Assembly (NCBI GenBank): GCA_000469685.2
Contig: LS997563.1
Location: 36,930,468-36,994,467 of the forward strand
Source: Haemonchus contortus
Lineage: Eukaryota; Nematoda; Chromadorea; Rhabditida; Trichostrongylidae
DNA length: 64,000 nt
Reading direction: 5' to 3'
The position numbers and the translations under genes were made by a program. Below, piece by piece: positions 43,878-55,128 of the stretch. The notes beneath the pieces were generated by a model. It did no database searches, was not told the DNA's origin, and saw only the letters and a list, made by a program, of their open reading frames with translations. Every line of letters begins with the position of its first letter. Within the stretch, counting starts at the first letter, position 1.

Positions 43878-43900
43878 GCTATAATTCGGTTTTTTTTTTA

Positions 43901-45223
43901 ATTAGTTTGAGAATGCATACTGTAATGGAGAGGCACGTTCAAGAAAACGGATCGCATCCGTTGTTGACGATTGAGAAGTGGACTTGAAATAAAATGCTCA
44001 TATCGAGTCCGATTTATGGGGATCTTTGGGTCGCCCTGTTCAAGATACGGATTCGGTTCCTGCTAACCATAAGACAAATGATCAAATTATTTGCAGACAG
44101 AAGGAAAAGTTTATGAAAGAAAAGTTAAGGCAGTCGGTAATCTGTGTTGTTCCGCGGCGAGAAACCGTTTTAGTTAGGCTTTCAATCTGTCAATAATCAA
44201 AAGTTTGCCATCTCAGTAGCGTTTGAAGTGAAGAGCAGAGGTGTAACGTTGAGTTTAAGGTCGAAAGTGAAACCCATTCAACGAGGGTGTAAAAAACCCG
44301 ATTGACTGTCCATCAAGTCCGCTGAAAGGTGACTTCCGCTTAGAATCACATAGACCTTTGAATGCGAAATGGGCCTCGATTCCAAACCCTTTGAAATTGA
44401 GAAACATTTTCTATCGCATCCTTCTAAACGAATTCAAAACAAACATTCAATTTTTTTTGGATGCGTATCCATGAAATCCTTTGACCGGAAGCGAGTCATG
44501 CCCCCTGCGCTATGTTTCAGGGCTAAATAGTCCTACAAATTTCAAGTATTTTAATTTATCCTTATCGTTTTTCGGTTTACCGTTCTTCGATTGAAACCGA
44601 AGCTGTTACTGGCTCGGACAATTTCAAAAAAAGAGCACAATTTCTTTTGCAATTTGTCGGAAAATGAACGGAATTAATATATTCACTTGAATCGTCCAGA
44701 AAGCACTTGAAATTGACAGCTTTGGAGGCAAAACTGGCTTTGCCACCTTCTCTCCGACTTTCCTCAACTACAAAGCTTACCAAACAGTTTAACATAGATC
44801 CAAGGTGGAAGGAAAATGTACAATGCTTGCCTAGAAACTTATGTACTTTCATATTGTTTGAATACATATGGCTAATTGACTGGAATTTGAATATTTTGCA
44901 AAAATTGTTAAGTTTCCGGCTAGAGGAAGGGCGAAAAACACTCCGATCGTTATGCTAATGCAGCATCCGCCATTACCCCCGATCAGATAGTCTTCCCAAC
45001 TACCAGCTTTACGATAATCCTGTCCTCACATTTCTGGCCGGGCCTGATATTAAGGCACTCTACAGGTTGTCTCTCTGTGGAACAGCTGGTAACCATCTTC
45101 TCTGACACTGCGAATTCTCGACGGTTTCGTACAAGCCTGGCATGGAACAAATGATTCCAGTTACTGGATAGGTTTTGAAGGTATTGTGTATCCATACAGG
45201 ATAAGTGGGAGATAAAGAGTCCG
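43901..45223. other. No gene recognised
   Basis: Short frames on both strands, with no motif or repeat match. Confidence 0.45.
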
Positions 45224-45737
45224 GGCGTAATAAGCCCCGCCTGAGGGATGCGTCACGACATTCGACCTCTTTTACGAATCGTAATGACCCACACAATGAC
45301 TTGCGGTATCCAGCCGATTTATTAGGAACTGCTTTTATCCCCACATGAGTCCGGTACCAATTGATCAACCCGATGGGATGGAAGGCCTGGTTGTTGGCGT
45401 AGGATATGGGATTCGAAGCTGTTACCATGCGTGTGTGATAGTGCGCCACTTGCCACTACACCGGGGGACGGGCGTTAGGAACGATTTTGGGTAATCGATT
45501 TGCCGCACGCGGCTGTCGCGGACCACTCATTTGCTGTTGCTACAGCTCTAGCGTTCTTCATACAGCTCAATCGATATGCGATCATTATTTTAAGCATAAT
45601 TTACTGTTAGTACTTTTGTTCTTGTATTTTTTGCCTACTGCTGCATTCTGCTACATTCCTTCGCGCGCGACGCCCCTCTCACCGCGACGCGACCATTTCG
45701 TTCCTAACGCACCACACCCCACTACACCACTTCAGCC
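45224..45737 (-). repeat. tRNA-derived SINE split by a MITE
   Basis: The SINE body and most of the head are at 45224-45462 and the last bases of the head (reverse of the first SINE bases) at 45729-45737. CACTACACC, part of the SINE head, is present on both sides of the inserted element (45454-45462 and 45720-45728). The SINE is moderately diverged (B box GGATTCGAAGC in reverse), so it was present before the MITE. Confidence 0.85.
45463..45719. mobile_element. MITE with GGGG termini and 9-bp target duplication
   Basis: This 257-bp element begins GGGGGACGGGCGTTAGGAACG and ends, read in reverse, GGGGTGTGGTGCGTTAGGAACG. The shared core GCGTTAGGAACGA is identical at 45472-45484 and 45698-45710. 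The target duplication CACTACACC is perfect. A 9-bp duplication points to a Mutator-type transposase in trans. The terminal GGGGGACGG also occurs, in reverse, at the right end of the fold-back MITE at 50273-50512. The 92-codon frame inside is probably not a gene. Confidence 0.85.
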
Positions 45738-47095
45738 AAATCGCTGGGCCAAACCCTCTGTTTGAATGAGCTAACGACGATTGCTATCGCTGGAGATGGA
45801 GACTGGCGCCGGTGTTCATCTAATCAATGTTTAGTTTAAGCAAAGTCGCAGTGAACTTAGACTATCCTTGTATCTTATGCAACAGTGAGCTGCCCGTCTT
45901 GTACGAATCAAGTGATCCGACCTTCATAATTGGCGGCTATGCTATGATTATCTGCAATGTTCCCCTGCTTGCTGGAAGCAATCTTAAGGATTAGATCACG
46001 TCGTTAATCTTCTCTCTCTCTTCCTATTCCCTACATTAAAAAAAAGTGAAAAGCTGTCTTTGCAAGGTTGTCTGAAAGAAATCTCGAACAAAGCCCTTGA
46101 CGCAACTAGCGCGTAGGGGGGTGCAGGGAACTATCTCTAGAACATGTAAAGTAGGTGATGGGTTTCACTCAAGTTCTAAGACCGAAAAGGATGTGACAAA
46201 CGTTTTGTAGCATCACCTGGATGTAAACGATCAAACATAGTAACACATACCGATCTCTTACTTTCTCGTCAGTGGACCAAAAACAAACCTCACACTCGGG
46301 AAAATCTTCGAAACTCAGCTGGGTGTGGTTATATTTTGGTTCGCGTTACACCACCTGAGAAATCAGCGAAATGTTCATCCCCCGATGTGGGCAGCTGACT
46401 ATGTCTGATCGATTTGCTATCCCGATGACCTGTTCAAGTCTGGTCAGTCTCTTTGCAGTTCCGCAATTGTCTGCCATTTATTCGGGCTAACCAACTAAAG
46501 ACCTATGCATAGGTTTAAACGAGCCACTACCTGAAAGAAAGCTTTAGACTGGTAGTGGCGAAAGAAGATGCAAAGGATTTCCCAGCAGTGGATGTGATAT
46601 GGGGAACGACGGGAATGCCGATAGATTGGATATGGGAGTCACAAAAAGACAAGACCTCTTGAAAATATTAGCCCATTTATTCTGAAAACTCGCTTAAGGA
46701 GTTCCTAGAAAACTCTTTATCATTTTCTCGGGTAATGATGGGCTAGCTCACGCTCGCAATCCCATTTTCCAGCGAAAAACTCGTTGAATAAGTAAACAAG
46801 CAACTTTCAGCTTTGGAGTGGTTTAACATTTTTCAACTCTTCTTGAGCACTGTTTTTATTGTATTCAGCGATGTCAGTGATAGCGCAGGAGGGCTCGGTT
46901 ATAGGCGAAAAAATGGATCTTCGACATCCTCCTCCAGCTGCTGGACTATTTGTTTTCCCACAATGTCTGGAAACCTTCATCCACCAAAAGTGCACTACTG
47001 AAGCAAGTTCAACAATTTCCCACAAATTTCACGATTCACCATAGTTCGTTAGATCGATGCTTGAATGTTTGTAAATCTGTGAGATGGGCGTGTGT
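45738..47095. other. No gene recognised
   Basis: Three overlapping plus-strand frames near 46810-47140 contradict one another and none has a motif. No repeats were matched. Confidence 0.45.
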
Positions 47096-47343
47096 ACATG
47101 TGCGATTCGAGCTGTGCGAGGCAAATTCGCAGCGAAATTGATAGCGATTTCGACGACTCGAGCGACCCCTATTGGAGCCTAAATTTGAAGTAGAGTAGAT
47201 TAGTAGGGTCAGCTTGACCATACTAGTACACTCTTCATCAAGTTTATGCCCCAATAATAGGCGCCAGGTTCGTTAGAATCGCCACGAATTTTCCCGCGCG
47301 CAACTCGAATCGCACGAATCCTTCCCCTCCCCCCCCCCCCCCC
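47096..47343. mobile_element. Fold-back MITE, copy 3
   Basis: The left arm begins GGGCGTGTGTACATGTGCGA and the right arm, in reverse, has GGATTCGTGCGATTCGAG; both continue through GCGCGG/GCAAA-like words to ATTATTGGGGC. The loop contains AGTAGAGTAGATTAGTAGGG, also found in copy 2. The right end has a run of 15 C (47329-47343) where the other copies have 5 or 6, so the terminal C tract has expanded. Confidence 0.75.
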
Positions 47344-47498
47344 TTGTGAGATGCCAACAAATAGTATTTTGTAATTGTAAGGTGATAGTTTTCCAATACT
47401 CATTTGAGTAAAATTCTTGGGAGAAGCAAATCTCACCTATCACTTGCAGTAACGAAAAAAATTTTTGTGACCCAAATCGTCCCTTTTTATCCGATCGC

Positions 47499-47791
47499 TG
47501 TAGGGTCTGTCGAGTCCTCGCTTCGCTGCCGCTTCATCATGGCTGCCGCCATCAATCTGCTATGCAACGTCGCACAAGACCGATATAAAAGAGGCTGGTT
47601 CGAGACAGCCGGGTCGACTTACTCTGCTCCGCAGCCGTGGATCATCGCCCTGGCCGTATGGCCTCCTCGTCTTGACCCGTTCCCCCTGTTCTGTTTATAA
47701 TGTTGTATTAGTAATAAATATATATAGGCAAGAGTATTGTATCACAGAAGAACACCCGTTCCCGCTACGCCATCAGATGTAGGCCTGTACA
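47499..47791 (+). repeat. Possible solo LTR
   Basis: The stretch begins TGTAGGG and ends CCTGTACA, a short inverted TG...CA frame. It contains a TATA-like GATATAAAAG at 47581 and AATAAA at 47713, about 130 bases later, which is the U3-R-U5 layout of a retrotransposon LTR. No duplicate LTR or flanking 5-bp duplication was found, so this stays tentative. The 98-codon frame at 47404-47700 overlaps it and is probably not a gene. Confidence 0.3.
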
Positions 47792-48561
47792 CCCTATAAT
47801 CTGATAGGTCTCACCCTCCATCACTAATAACCAATTGATACCTTGCGGTTGTCGGTTTGCCAGATATCGATTGGCGGCATGGCCGAGGATGATGTCTTGA
47901 CGCCGGTACTGTGAATGTAATGTGAAAAGCAGTTTTCGGCATTTTTGGCCTCCAGAAGCAACTTCTTAACACAGTTGCACCAAATGACACCTCGTTCAGA
48001 TCCCCTTTCCATGCTACTTCTGCTGCCATCGTTCCTTACAGTGCCTTCCTATTCCTTTTTTTGCTGCGTTGCATTGCTTGAAATTCGCCTATCAAATTGA
48101 AGCTTTCTACTTCGCATCGTAATTTCGTCATTTTGCTTAAACTAATTACCCAAAAGTTAATATCAACTGTACCTCCAAGGCATCCAACGGCACAATACTG
48201 GTTGATGACCCACCATAACCTCAAATGGAATGGAACGCTTGTAGGTACCATCGACTCAAGGAGGAAAGAGTGCGAGAAAAGAGCAAACTCGCCAGAAGAA
48301 ACGGCTAGAGAACTTTCGGCAGCTGAACCGTGCTGGGAAATTGGTTGCAGTCTCTCGTAAAGCATAATCGCAGTCAAAAAGCACGCAAAAAGTAGGTAAG
48401 GACGAGCTCTGCTCTGGATGCTTTGCTGCGGCAGCTTTCTATCAAGCTATCAACGAGTGCTCTGTCATGACATGATCTGGTGCCAATAGGCTGATAGGTG
48501 AAAACACAGATTCTAACATCGCTTAGTTGCAGGTGGTCATAAAAAGGATAAAGTCTCGGGG
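47792..48561. other. No gene recognised
   Basis: Open frames of 60-113 codons overlap on both strands without motifs. Confidence 0.4.
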
Positions 48562-49113
48562 CTTCAACCAAGCCGATGCGCCCACCACGCATCCGACTCC
48601 CATTTAGAATCGTAGTGGCGTATTAAATGCGTGTGTGGCTTACATCATGCGTATGTGGCTTACATCTTATATGCTAACTACTAGTAACATCATTAGTAAA
48701 CGAAAACGAGTTAAGGCAATGAAACTGGCGATATTAGCAGTCAAGTTAGGTATGCAGTTACCTGAATGGAATGGAAAACTAATCGAGTTTACTAAGTGTC
48801 AGAGAGCGAGAGGAGTTGATGTCTGGGAAATTGAAGCATGGAGTTATTACTTTACTAGGATCGGCAGAGGCGCAAGAACCAAATGTAAGTATAATTATAG
48901 GTATTATATAAATTATTACATAAGTTATAGGAAGAAGAAGAATAATATATAGTTCATTTGACACCGGTGCCTATCAGAGCAATAGTGAAACTACAAGTTC
49001 TTCTCGCGAGCGATAACCGAGTGAGGACACAGTGGCCTTGCCACTAAAATGACCTGCGGTCGCCAGCCGATGTACAAGTCAGAGCTTTTATCCTCCCAGA
49101 TAAGTCTGATCCG
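48562..49113 (-). repeat. tRNA-derived SINE fragment interrupted by about 380 bp of foreign DNA
   Basis: Part of the SINE body lies at 48562-48660 (ACTCCCATTTAGAATCGTAG, then TGCGTGTGTGGC) and the next part at 49045-49113 (ATGACCTGCGGTCGCCAGCC, then GATGTACAAGTCAGAGC and TTTTATCCTCCCAGA). In intact copies these parts are contiguous. A 20-base segment (ATGCGTxTGTGGCTTACATC) is repeated in tandem at the left junction. The head with A and B boxes is missing. Confidence 0.75.
48670..49044. mobile_element. Unidentified insert inside the SINE fragment
   Basis: The insert is AT-rich toward its right side (48880-48960). A plus-strand frame here (including VKLGMQLPEWNGKLIEF, VWEIEAWSYYF) looks coding and stops being plausible at a GTAAGT at about 48890, a good splice donor. 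No terminal repeats or clean target duplication were found. It could be a captured exon, a piece of another element, or organellar-like DNA; I do not recognise it. Confidence 0.35.
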
Positions 49114-50272
49114 TCACAGTTTAGCTAATATAAAATGCCGCTTATCTTCATTCTGTTATTTTTCTGTTTCAGAGAATTTCCTCTAAGTTAGCGAAATTTC
49201 CTCGAGAGAGCGTGTTCTAGCCTAGAACGGTATATCAGCTATCACTAAGCGGTAGGTTATCAAAACACGTTTTCCATTCAAAGATGTTTGATCAGGATCA
49301 TGGTCTGCGCGTATGCACGTATTACGACATTAAACAAAAGAAAACGGCGATCTGAACTAACCCTCTACGAAACGTTCGGCGGGAATCCTTGTCATCCTTG
49401 AGGCAATGCCAGAGGTGTTTAAAACGCTTTTGAGACGGAGATAAGAGCTTCAAGAACGAAAAATGTTAGCTCCCATCTGAAGTTGTGGGTAGGGAAGAAT
49501 CATGCCATAGAATCGGACCTAGCTATCAGAGAACTTGCAAAGAGGTTGAGAGCTCCTACAACGCCATCAAAAAATATTGCAATCGGCTTATCCAGTTGGT
49601 GCAAGAATTGGTTTCGATCATCTTCGAGTGATGCGAGCGAAGTAGCAGCCTAGCGAAAAGTGAATATTCTCTGATAACGTGATGTGAAAACGGCCGGAGC
49701 TGTCGCTTGATGACTGATGTCGACTCCACGACCAGACATCCAAGGGATGAAAGTTACGCTGTGCGTATGGTGGACAAGTGTAGGATTGGTGTACTCTGAA
49801 GTGACGAGTGTAGGTTAGGCGTTTATTGGTGAGGTATAGTCACAGCAGACGGTCCACATAAACTCATATGTTAAATATAACAAATTAAAGCCAGTATAAG
49901 TTATTTGACAGCAAGAGAGTCGTAATAAAGTGAAGACTTATTGAAATCAAACAAAAGATGGCTTGTTCCGCCTTTGTTCACTGTTTCAACGTTTCCCTGA
50001 GGCTCGATAGCGGTTTGGGCCTAGTGGACAACGGAATGGGTTAAATGCATTGCTTAGAATAGTCAAACAAAGCACAAAAGTGGGTGAGGAACTACACTGT
50101 TGATAGTGTTTATTACCGAAAATTGTCGTGATGCCTTTAACAAGTTGTGTAATGTTATAGAAATTATCCTGAGTAGAATGTTTGTAAGGAATAAATTTGT
50201 TTCTATATATACATCTAAATTTGTTAATAATCCTCGCTATATGTTTGTGGGGATGGGTACATACGTGCGTCT
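49114..50272. other. No gene recognised
   Basis: No motif, splice pair or repeat match was seen. Confidence 0.45.
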
Positions 50273-50512
50273 GGGAGGGGCGGCACATGCGGACGGTGCG
50301 TCCGAGAATGCGCGCGGCAAACTGCGCGCCAAAATTTGTGGTGATTCGAACGACTCTGGCGGCTATTATTGGGGCAACTTGGGTTCAGTAGGGTCATTCG
50401 ATCCTACTAATCTACTCTACTCCAAATTCGGTTCCCAATGATAGGTGCCAAAGTCGTTCAAATTGCCACGATCTTCGCCGCGCAACTCGGACGCACGACT
50501 TGACCGTCCCCC
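50273..50512. mobile_element. Fold-back MITE, copy 2
   Basis: The arms carry GGTGCGTCCGAG and GCGCGCGGCAAACTGCGCG on the left and the reverse of GTCGTGCGTCCGAG, TTGCGCGGCGAAGATCGTGG on the right. The loop has CAGTAGGGTCATTCGATCC and then TACTAATCTACTCTACTCC. The termini are G-rich on the left and CCCCC on the right. The flanking target duplication is not clear in this copy. Confidence 0.8.
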
Positions 50513-50849
50513 ATGTCACGTGGGTGCATGTTATTATAGCATGCATGGGTGAGGAACATGTTATGAAATATGACGTCTACTGGTACTGTTCATATTGCGC
50601 CTAACCAATACGGATCACTTTGCGAGGTGATTGACTGGAAATTATAATATCCCTTCTTTTTGTCGCTTAATAGATCTCATTTGGTTCTGTAAAATTCCAG
50701 GGCAATCAACCCTAAGAAAAGAGAAAATGCAGAGTGAATTAGCTGAGGCAATTTCTACACCGTTCTCCATTACAGCTCTAATGCTTTAATTCTTTGCGGG
50801 AATGTTTTTACGTTCTTCTTGAGTAAGACTGTAGATCAGCGGTTGTGGA
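50513..50849. other. No gene recognised
   Basis: Nothing could be matched here. Confidence 0.45.
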
Positions 50850-51220
50850 AATATGATGCACGCGTTATTGTGCGCAGTTCAACTGGTTATGCATAAATTC
50901 CTCCATGAATGAATTTCTATTGAGGATGTCCATTGTTTCTGCTATCTTTGTGTTAAACGTTTCGATATTAGAACAAGTGTTATCAGTTCCGAATGTTTCT
51001 CTGAATAAACAGATATTTCATTGCTGTTAGTAATATCAGCATCACCCATAGGAAATCTGATTACATTGAAGCTGAAATCATCAGTTTCATTATAGAGTTT
51101 AGCACATATTTTACCAATGATTATATAAATATCAAAGTCTAAATAGTTGCTATTGCTCTCATCCAAATGTTTTTTGAGCTCTATAAAAAAGGGGGACTGT
51201 TGTTGTTTTGTATCTATCAG
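50850..51220 (-). pseudogene. Reverse-transcriptase-like fragment of an unclassified retroelement
   Basis: The minus strand encodes SNSNYLDFDIYIIIGKICAK, then LYNETDDFSFNVIRFP and DADITNS, and in a shifted frame ETFNTKIAETMDILNR and SFMEEFMHNQLN. The order Y-L-D-x-D-I-x-I-x-x-G-K-x-x-x-K-x-Y-x-x-x-D-D-F-x-F-x-V-x-x-F-P, followed after about 40 residues by a helix ending in G/S-F, is that of a group of animal retroelement proteins containing a reverse-transcriptase connection region. The YxDD box is not included. One frameshift is needed, so it is a pseudogene. The family name is left open (Penelope-like is one possibility). Confidence 0.45.
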
Positions 51221-51619
51221 CCCATCAATAATTCAGCCAATATAAAATCCTAGTCTTACAGTGCAAAGCTTCATCCCGTTAAAAGTTCACAACTGCAAGT
51301 TAAGGGATTGGGCTTGCTTTTCATCTGGATGGAGCATGAATTTTAGTCTAAAGTGCTTTGCTCATCTTTTTATAACAAAAATAAATGTAAGAAAATGGCA
51401 CATCATATTATCCAACTACATAATGCTGACAAAACTCGCTCTTTTGGAAAAAAATGGAAAGGGTGTGCAATTTAAACTTGTGTTTCCAAAAATGCAAAAG
51501 GTTTGAGTTGGAAATCTTTGCAAGATAATAGGAAGTGATCTGCCTAGTACGCTGACGAGATTTTGCTTTTTTCAACTTTTACAAGAGATTCAACATTGTA
51601 TTGCTGGTAGTTTGTCTGT
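51221..51619. other. No gene recognised
   Basis: An 81-codon plus frame (51261-51506) has no motif. Confidence 0.4.
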
Positions 51620-52125
51620 AACTGGATGGCCAGTTTTCCCTACAAAATTCTGCTCTCTGAAAACCTAACTAGATATTGTCGAAAACTGTTTCAATGGGCA
51701 CTCTGGGCCCTGAAAGTTGTCGTTCATCTTTCATCACCGTTCCAGAAGCTGTTGAAATTACTGACTCCGAGTTTCATGCGGCAAAGTCAGGCCACTAAGG
51801 TCAAACACATCTATTATACATCACTTTCTCTGAACTTCGAAGGTGTCGAGTTTGTTTGACAGGTAGACGACTCCCCCTCCATTGCAAAAGCAATTCATCC
51901 GCTTGAGGGTAGTTTTGTGTGAAGATCTTCTTTCTCACCCATCTAGTTCTCGAATTCTTTTCTCGCCGGTTGGTTTGCTAGTGGGCCCCTGTAATTACAT
52001 CTACCTCTCAGACAAAAAGTTGGATCTCTGCATTCCCAAGGCAACCCTGGCTGAAGCTCTTTCGTTTGCCTATGAGAAATTCGCGAAGATCGCTACCTTC
52101 ACTCATTCAGTGGCAAGATAACTGT
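51620..52125 (+). pseudogene. Coding-like region of unknown family, frameshifted
   Basis: The plus strand reads SSPFQKLLKLLTPSFMRQSQ and ATKVKHIYYTSL in one frame (to 51859), then DDSPSIAKAIHPLEGSFV in the same frame past a stop, and then in another frame LSDKKLDLCIPKATLAEALS and FAYEKFAKIATF (to 52121). Composition and third-base use look coding, but the pieces need a stop read-through and a frameshift. I do not recognise the family. GTAGAC after TTTGACAG near 51863 could be a splice site, so a small-exon gene is not excluded. Confidence 0.25.
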
Positions 52126-53310
52126 CCTTTTGAAGTACTGTAGATCTTGACATTTAAACAAATTTATTAAATTAAAGGGGGATAAATCAAAGAAGGAGCG
52201 TTTCGCACAGCAATAGTCTCCCTCCGTGCTCAAGGGTAAGGGAGAATAAAAGAATATAACTCGTTATAATAATAATTCGAAATTAAAGAATGCATAAGGA
52301 ATACAAAGGAGGTTGTAACAAAAAAAGGAGTTTGTAACACGAAAATTACTAGACTGCATTTTGTGTACTTTCGGTGCCTATTACCCATATTCCAATTGTG
52401 TAGGAAACCATAGGTTTGATGATGGGGGCCGCGTATCTCAATGGAGATCCGGTCGAAGGAATCTGCTATGTTTTGCAATGGAAGAAATGCCTCATATATC
52501 TCCCCAATAAATGTATTTCTAGGGGTCGCTGAGGGAAAAGCTTCAAGGGGGCACATATCTGCCTTAGCCTTGTTTAGAGACACCTGCTTCGAGTCACTAA
52601 AAAATTCCACCGCTAACCAGCTGAAAGCCATCGAGGACGAGAGGGTTTCGTCACTTAACTGGAATAATCAAAATATTTCCAATCATGGGAACATACTGTA
52701 AGTGTCACGAACATAAAATGTGTTGCTACCGTTCTCTTTACAAATTGTCTGAATTCATTACATAGAGTTTTTGAAGCGGATTCTGCCTTCATAAGTGGTT
52801 TCTCCGTACAAGATATGCCCTTGCGATTGAACAAGCCTTAAAGCACCACAGAACGAGATTTCGTCCTTAATTTCTTCCACTTGAAGTGTTCCATTCTATT
52901 TGGAAGGAAGAAAAGGTAGCGCAACGGATACGAAAACGCAGCGGGACGTTGTCCTGATCATGAGATCGAATTTCACCTAAGATGACCAAGCTCTAACGCA
53001 GTTATTAAATTTCTGCCTGGTCGCTGAATATATCAGGCGTAGGGAAAGTTGTTGAGGGGACTCCTACACCGAAAGGCCAGAGTTGAGCCGCATCACACGT
53101 TGCAGATGAAATTTAACAGAAAAAATATTTTTGCCATAATTCTTCGATCTTCATTTGCAACTCAGAAACTCAATCAGCTCACATTTCTCAGTTCATGCTG
53201 TTTTGGGTTGCACCCCAACACTCGAATTCCATATTCTGTTTTATTTTATTCAAAACCGCGTGAGCCTATAGAATTCTCATGTGGCCTAAGGGCTCGCGTC
53301 CACATGGTTT
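52126..53310. other. No gene recognised
   Basis: A 133-codon minus frame (52230-52631) and an 86-codon plus frame (52441-52701) overlap and exclude each other; neither has a signal or a domain. Confidence 0.4.
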
Positions 53311-53452
53311 AGAAATCAGCAATTTTGTCCTCCCAGACGAGTCCGCTATCATTTAACCGGAGAAATTTGAGCCTGGTTGCTGAGGGATTCCAACCGCGGA
53401 TCATGTGTGGATGATAGCTCGTTCGTGTCACTGTACCACCTCTACACTCACA
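53311..53452 (-). repeat. tRNA-derived SINE, 3'-truncated old copy
   Basis: TTTGTCCTCCCAGACGAGTC (reverse of the body) is followed by decayed versions of the head up to TGTACCACCTCTAC, the reverse of the A-box start. The part of the body that normally lies toward 53280 is absent. Confidence 0.65.
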
Positions 53453-54783
53453 CTTCTCTTTTCGGAATTTCATACTGATCCAAAATCGTGTAGCTTCCGA
53501 AAATTCCTCTACTTCGGCGGGTGTACAAACTCTCACTAATGACTATGCCTTAGCTGGAGTGGTTCGCGAAGTAGTTCAGCTTCATTTCGGCTTGCTCCTT
53601 AAGACATGTGATATGCAAGTTCTAAACTTTTCGATTTCGATTTCACGCGAAATGGACAATTATGGCAACTTTGTGAAAACGTTTTTGCCTCTATAGTATT
53701 ATGGTTATGAATTTCAATCCAGGAGTGCGTGAAAAAGTTTAGTACCTTCAATTCTTTTCAGCAGACACGTTCCTTGCATGCCTGGCATGGCTGGGACGAC
53801 CCAATTCTTGCAGAAAGAATATTTGACTATGAGAGCACCATGCGTATTCTGAATCCGTTTGAGATATCCGACCGGAAAAGGTCAGTCATGTCCCATCAGA
53901 AGTGGAACAGCAGTGTTAAATTCTCATGACTCCTTGATGACGTCGCAAAAGGTTTCTCGACGGCAGTTCTTTCTGAAGCCCTCATGCCATCGGCGTAAAG
54001 GGGCTTGAAAAGCTGACATATTTAAATGTTATAGATTAGCGAGGAAAAAATAAAGTGCAAATGGTTGGGCAAGAGTAAAAATAGAGGCAAGAGAGAAGTA
54101 ATCGACGGTGAAAGGCGGAAGAAAAAGCATGAGAGAGGGAGGTAAAGAAATGAAAGCGGAGACCAAACTGAGGCTTTATTGAGAAGGAAACCATGACCAC
54201 ACAACAATATGTAGAATGACGGGACTTTAGAAAATGGAATATTTCTGGGCATCGAAAAAAATGACCCTATTCTGAGCCATTGTTTCAAAAAATTCCCATT
54301 ACTAATACGTTCTCAAAAAACACCTCCACTGCTGAATTCGGAGACGGTTTCCTTGAGTGAAGTCAATAAATTTGGTTGTTCGCTAAAGGCGTTTCAATGC
54401 TTGCAAGCTGGTTTTTAATGAGTGCATCATATTGTAATGAAGAAGGTAGAAAAAATTCAATACCAATTTTTTTTTCCAATAAAAAAATCAGAAGAGGAAG
54501 CCAGTATCAAAAAAAACAAGGAAAAAGCATTGTGGGCAGACTGGGCAGACACACCCTGAAGGCAACACAAAAACTTACATTTGAGAGAGTTCATAGAGAA
54601 CAAGCATAAAAAAGAGAGTGTAAGGGGGTTCCTCCAGCAGTGCCCAATATTGTTCGCGAAGCAAATGACTGTTCCATTCAGAGGTGAAAGTTGAAGTTCC
54701 ATGGCTTCTTCAGAATTCAGTACTCGCTCTTCGATGGTACAAATCAACTAATTAAATTATAAAGAGCAACATACTCGCCCATA
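53453..54783. other. No gene recognised
   Basis: No motif or repeat match was seen. The segment 54060-54290 is purine-rich on the plus strand. Confidence 0.45.
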
Positions 54784-55080
54784 GTCAATCGAGACTGAGA
54801 GGTGCACCCCGCATTCGACTTCCGTCCAGAATCGTAGTGACAGTATGAATGCGTGCGTGGACTACCGATGACTTGTGATGTCCAGCCAATTTAAAAGTCA
54901 GTGTTTTTGACCCTCTGAATGAGTCTGGTACCAATCTACCAATTCCGAAGAAATGAAAGGCTCTTCACTCAGCTGGACATCGATACGGGTTCGACCTTCG
55001 AACTATGAGCAATGCATGTCGGCCGTGGCTTCAGAGAGCATGGGGATCGGACATCATTTTCCACTACATCACCTCCACCC
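54784..55080 (-). repeat. tRNA-derived SINE, diverged copy
   Basis: The full body is present in reverse: CCCCGCATTCGACTTCCGTC near 54807, AGAATCGTAGTGACAGTATG near 54829, GATGTCCAGCC near 54877, GAGTCTGGTACCAATC near 54921. The head ends in CCACTACATCACCTCCACC at 55061-55079. The B-box region (near 54978-54990) is altered and contains extra sequence with an inverted-repeat arm at 55019-55038. Confidence 0.8.
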
Positions 55081-55128
55081 TGATCAAATGCAGTTACTAC
55101 TTAAGAGGTCTCTCCGAAGCCACGGCCG
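55019..55128. repeat. Inverted repeat of 20 bp with 70-bp spacer
   Basis: TCGGCCGTGGCTTCAGAGAG at 55019-55038 pairs with CTCTCCGAAGCCACGGCCGA at 55109-55128 at 19 of 20 positions. One arm lies within the SINE head, the other outside, so it formed after or together with the rearrangement of the SINE head. Confidence 0.65.

Noticed and set aside
52230..52701. Opposed frames of 133 (minus) and 86 (plus) codons
   Set aside because: They overlap and have no motif; neither can be preferred.
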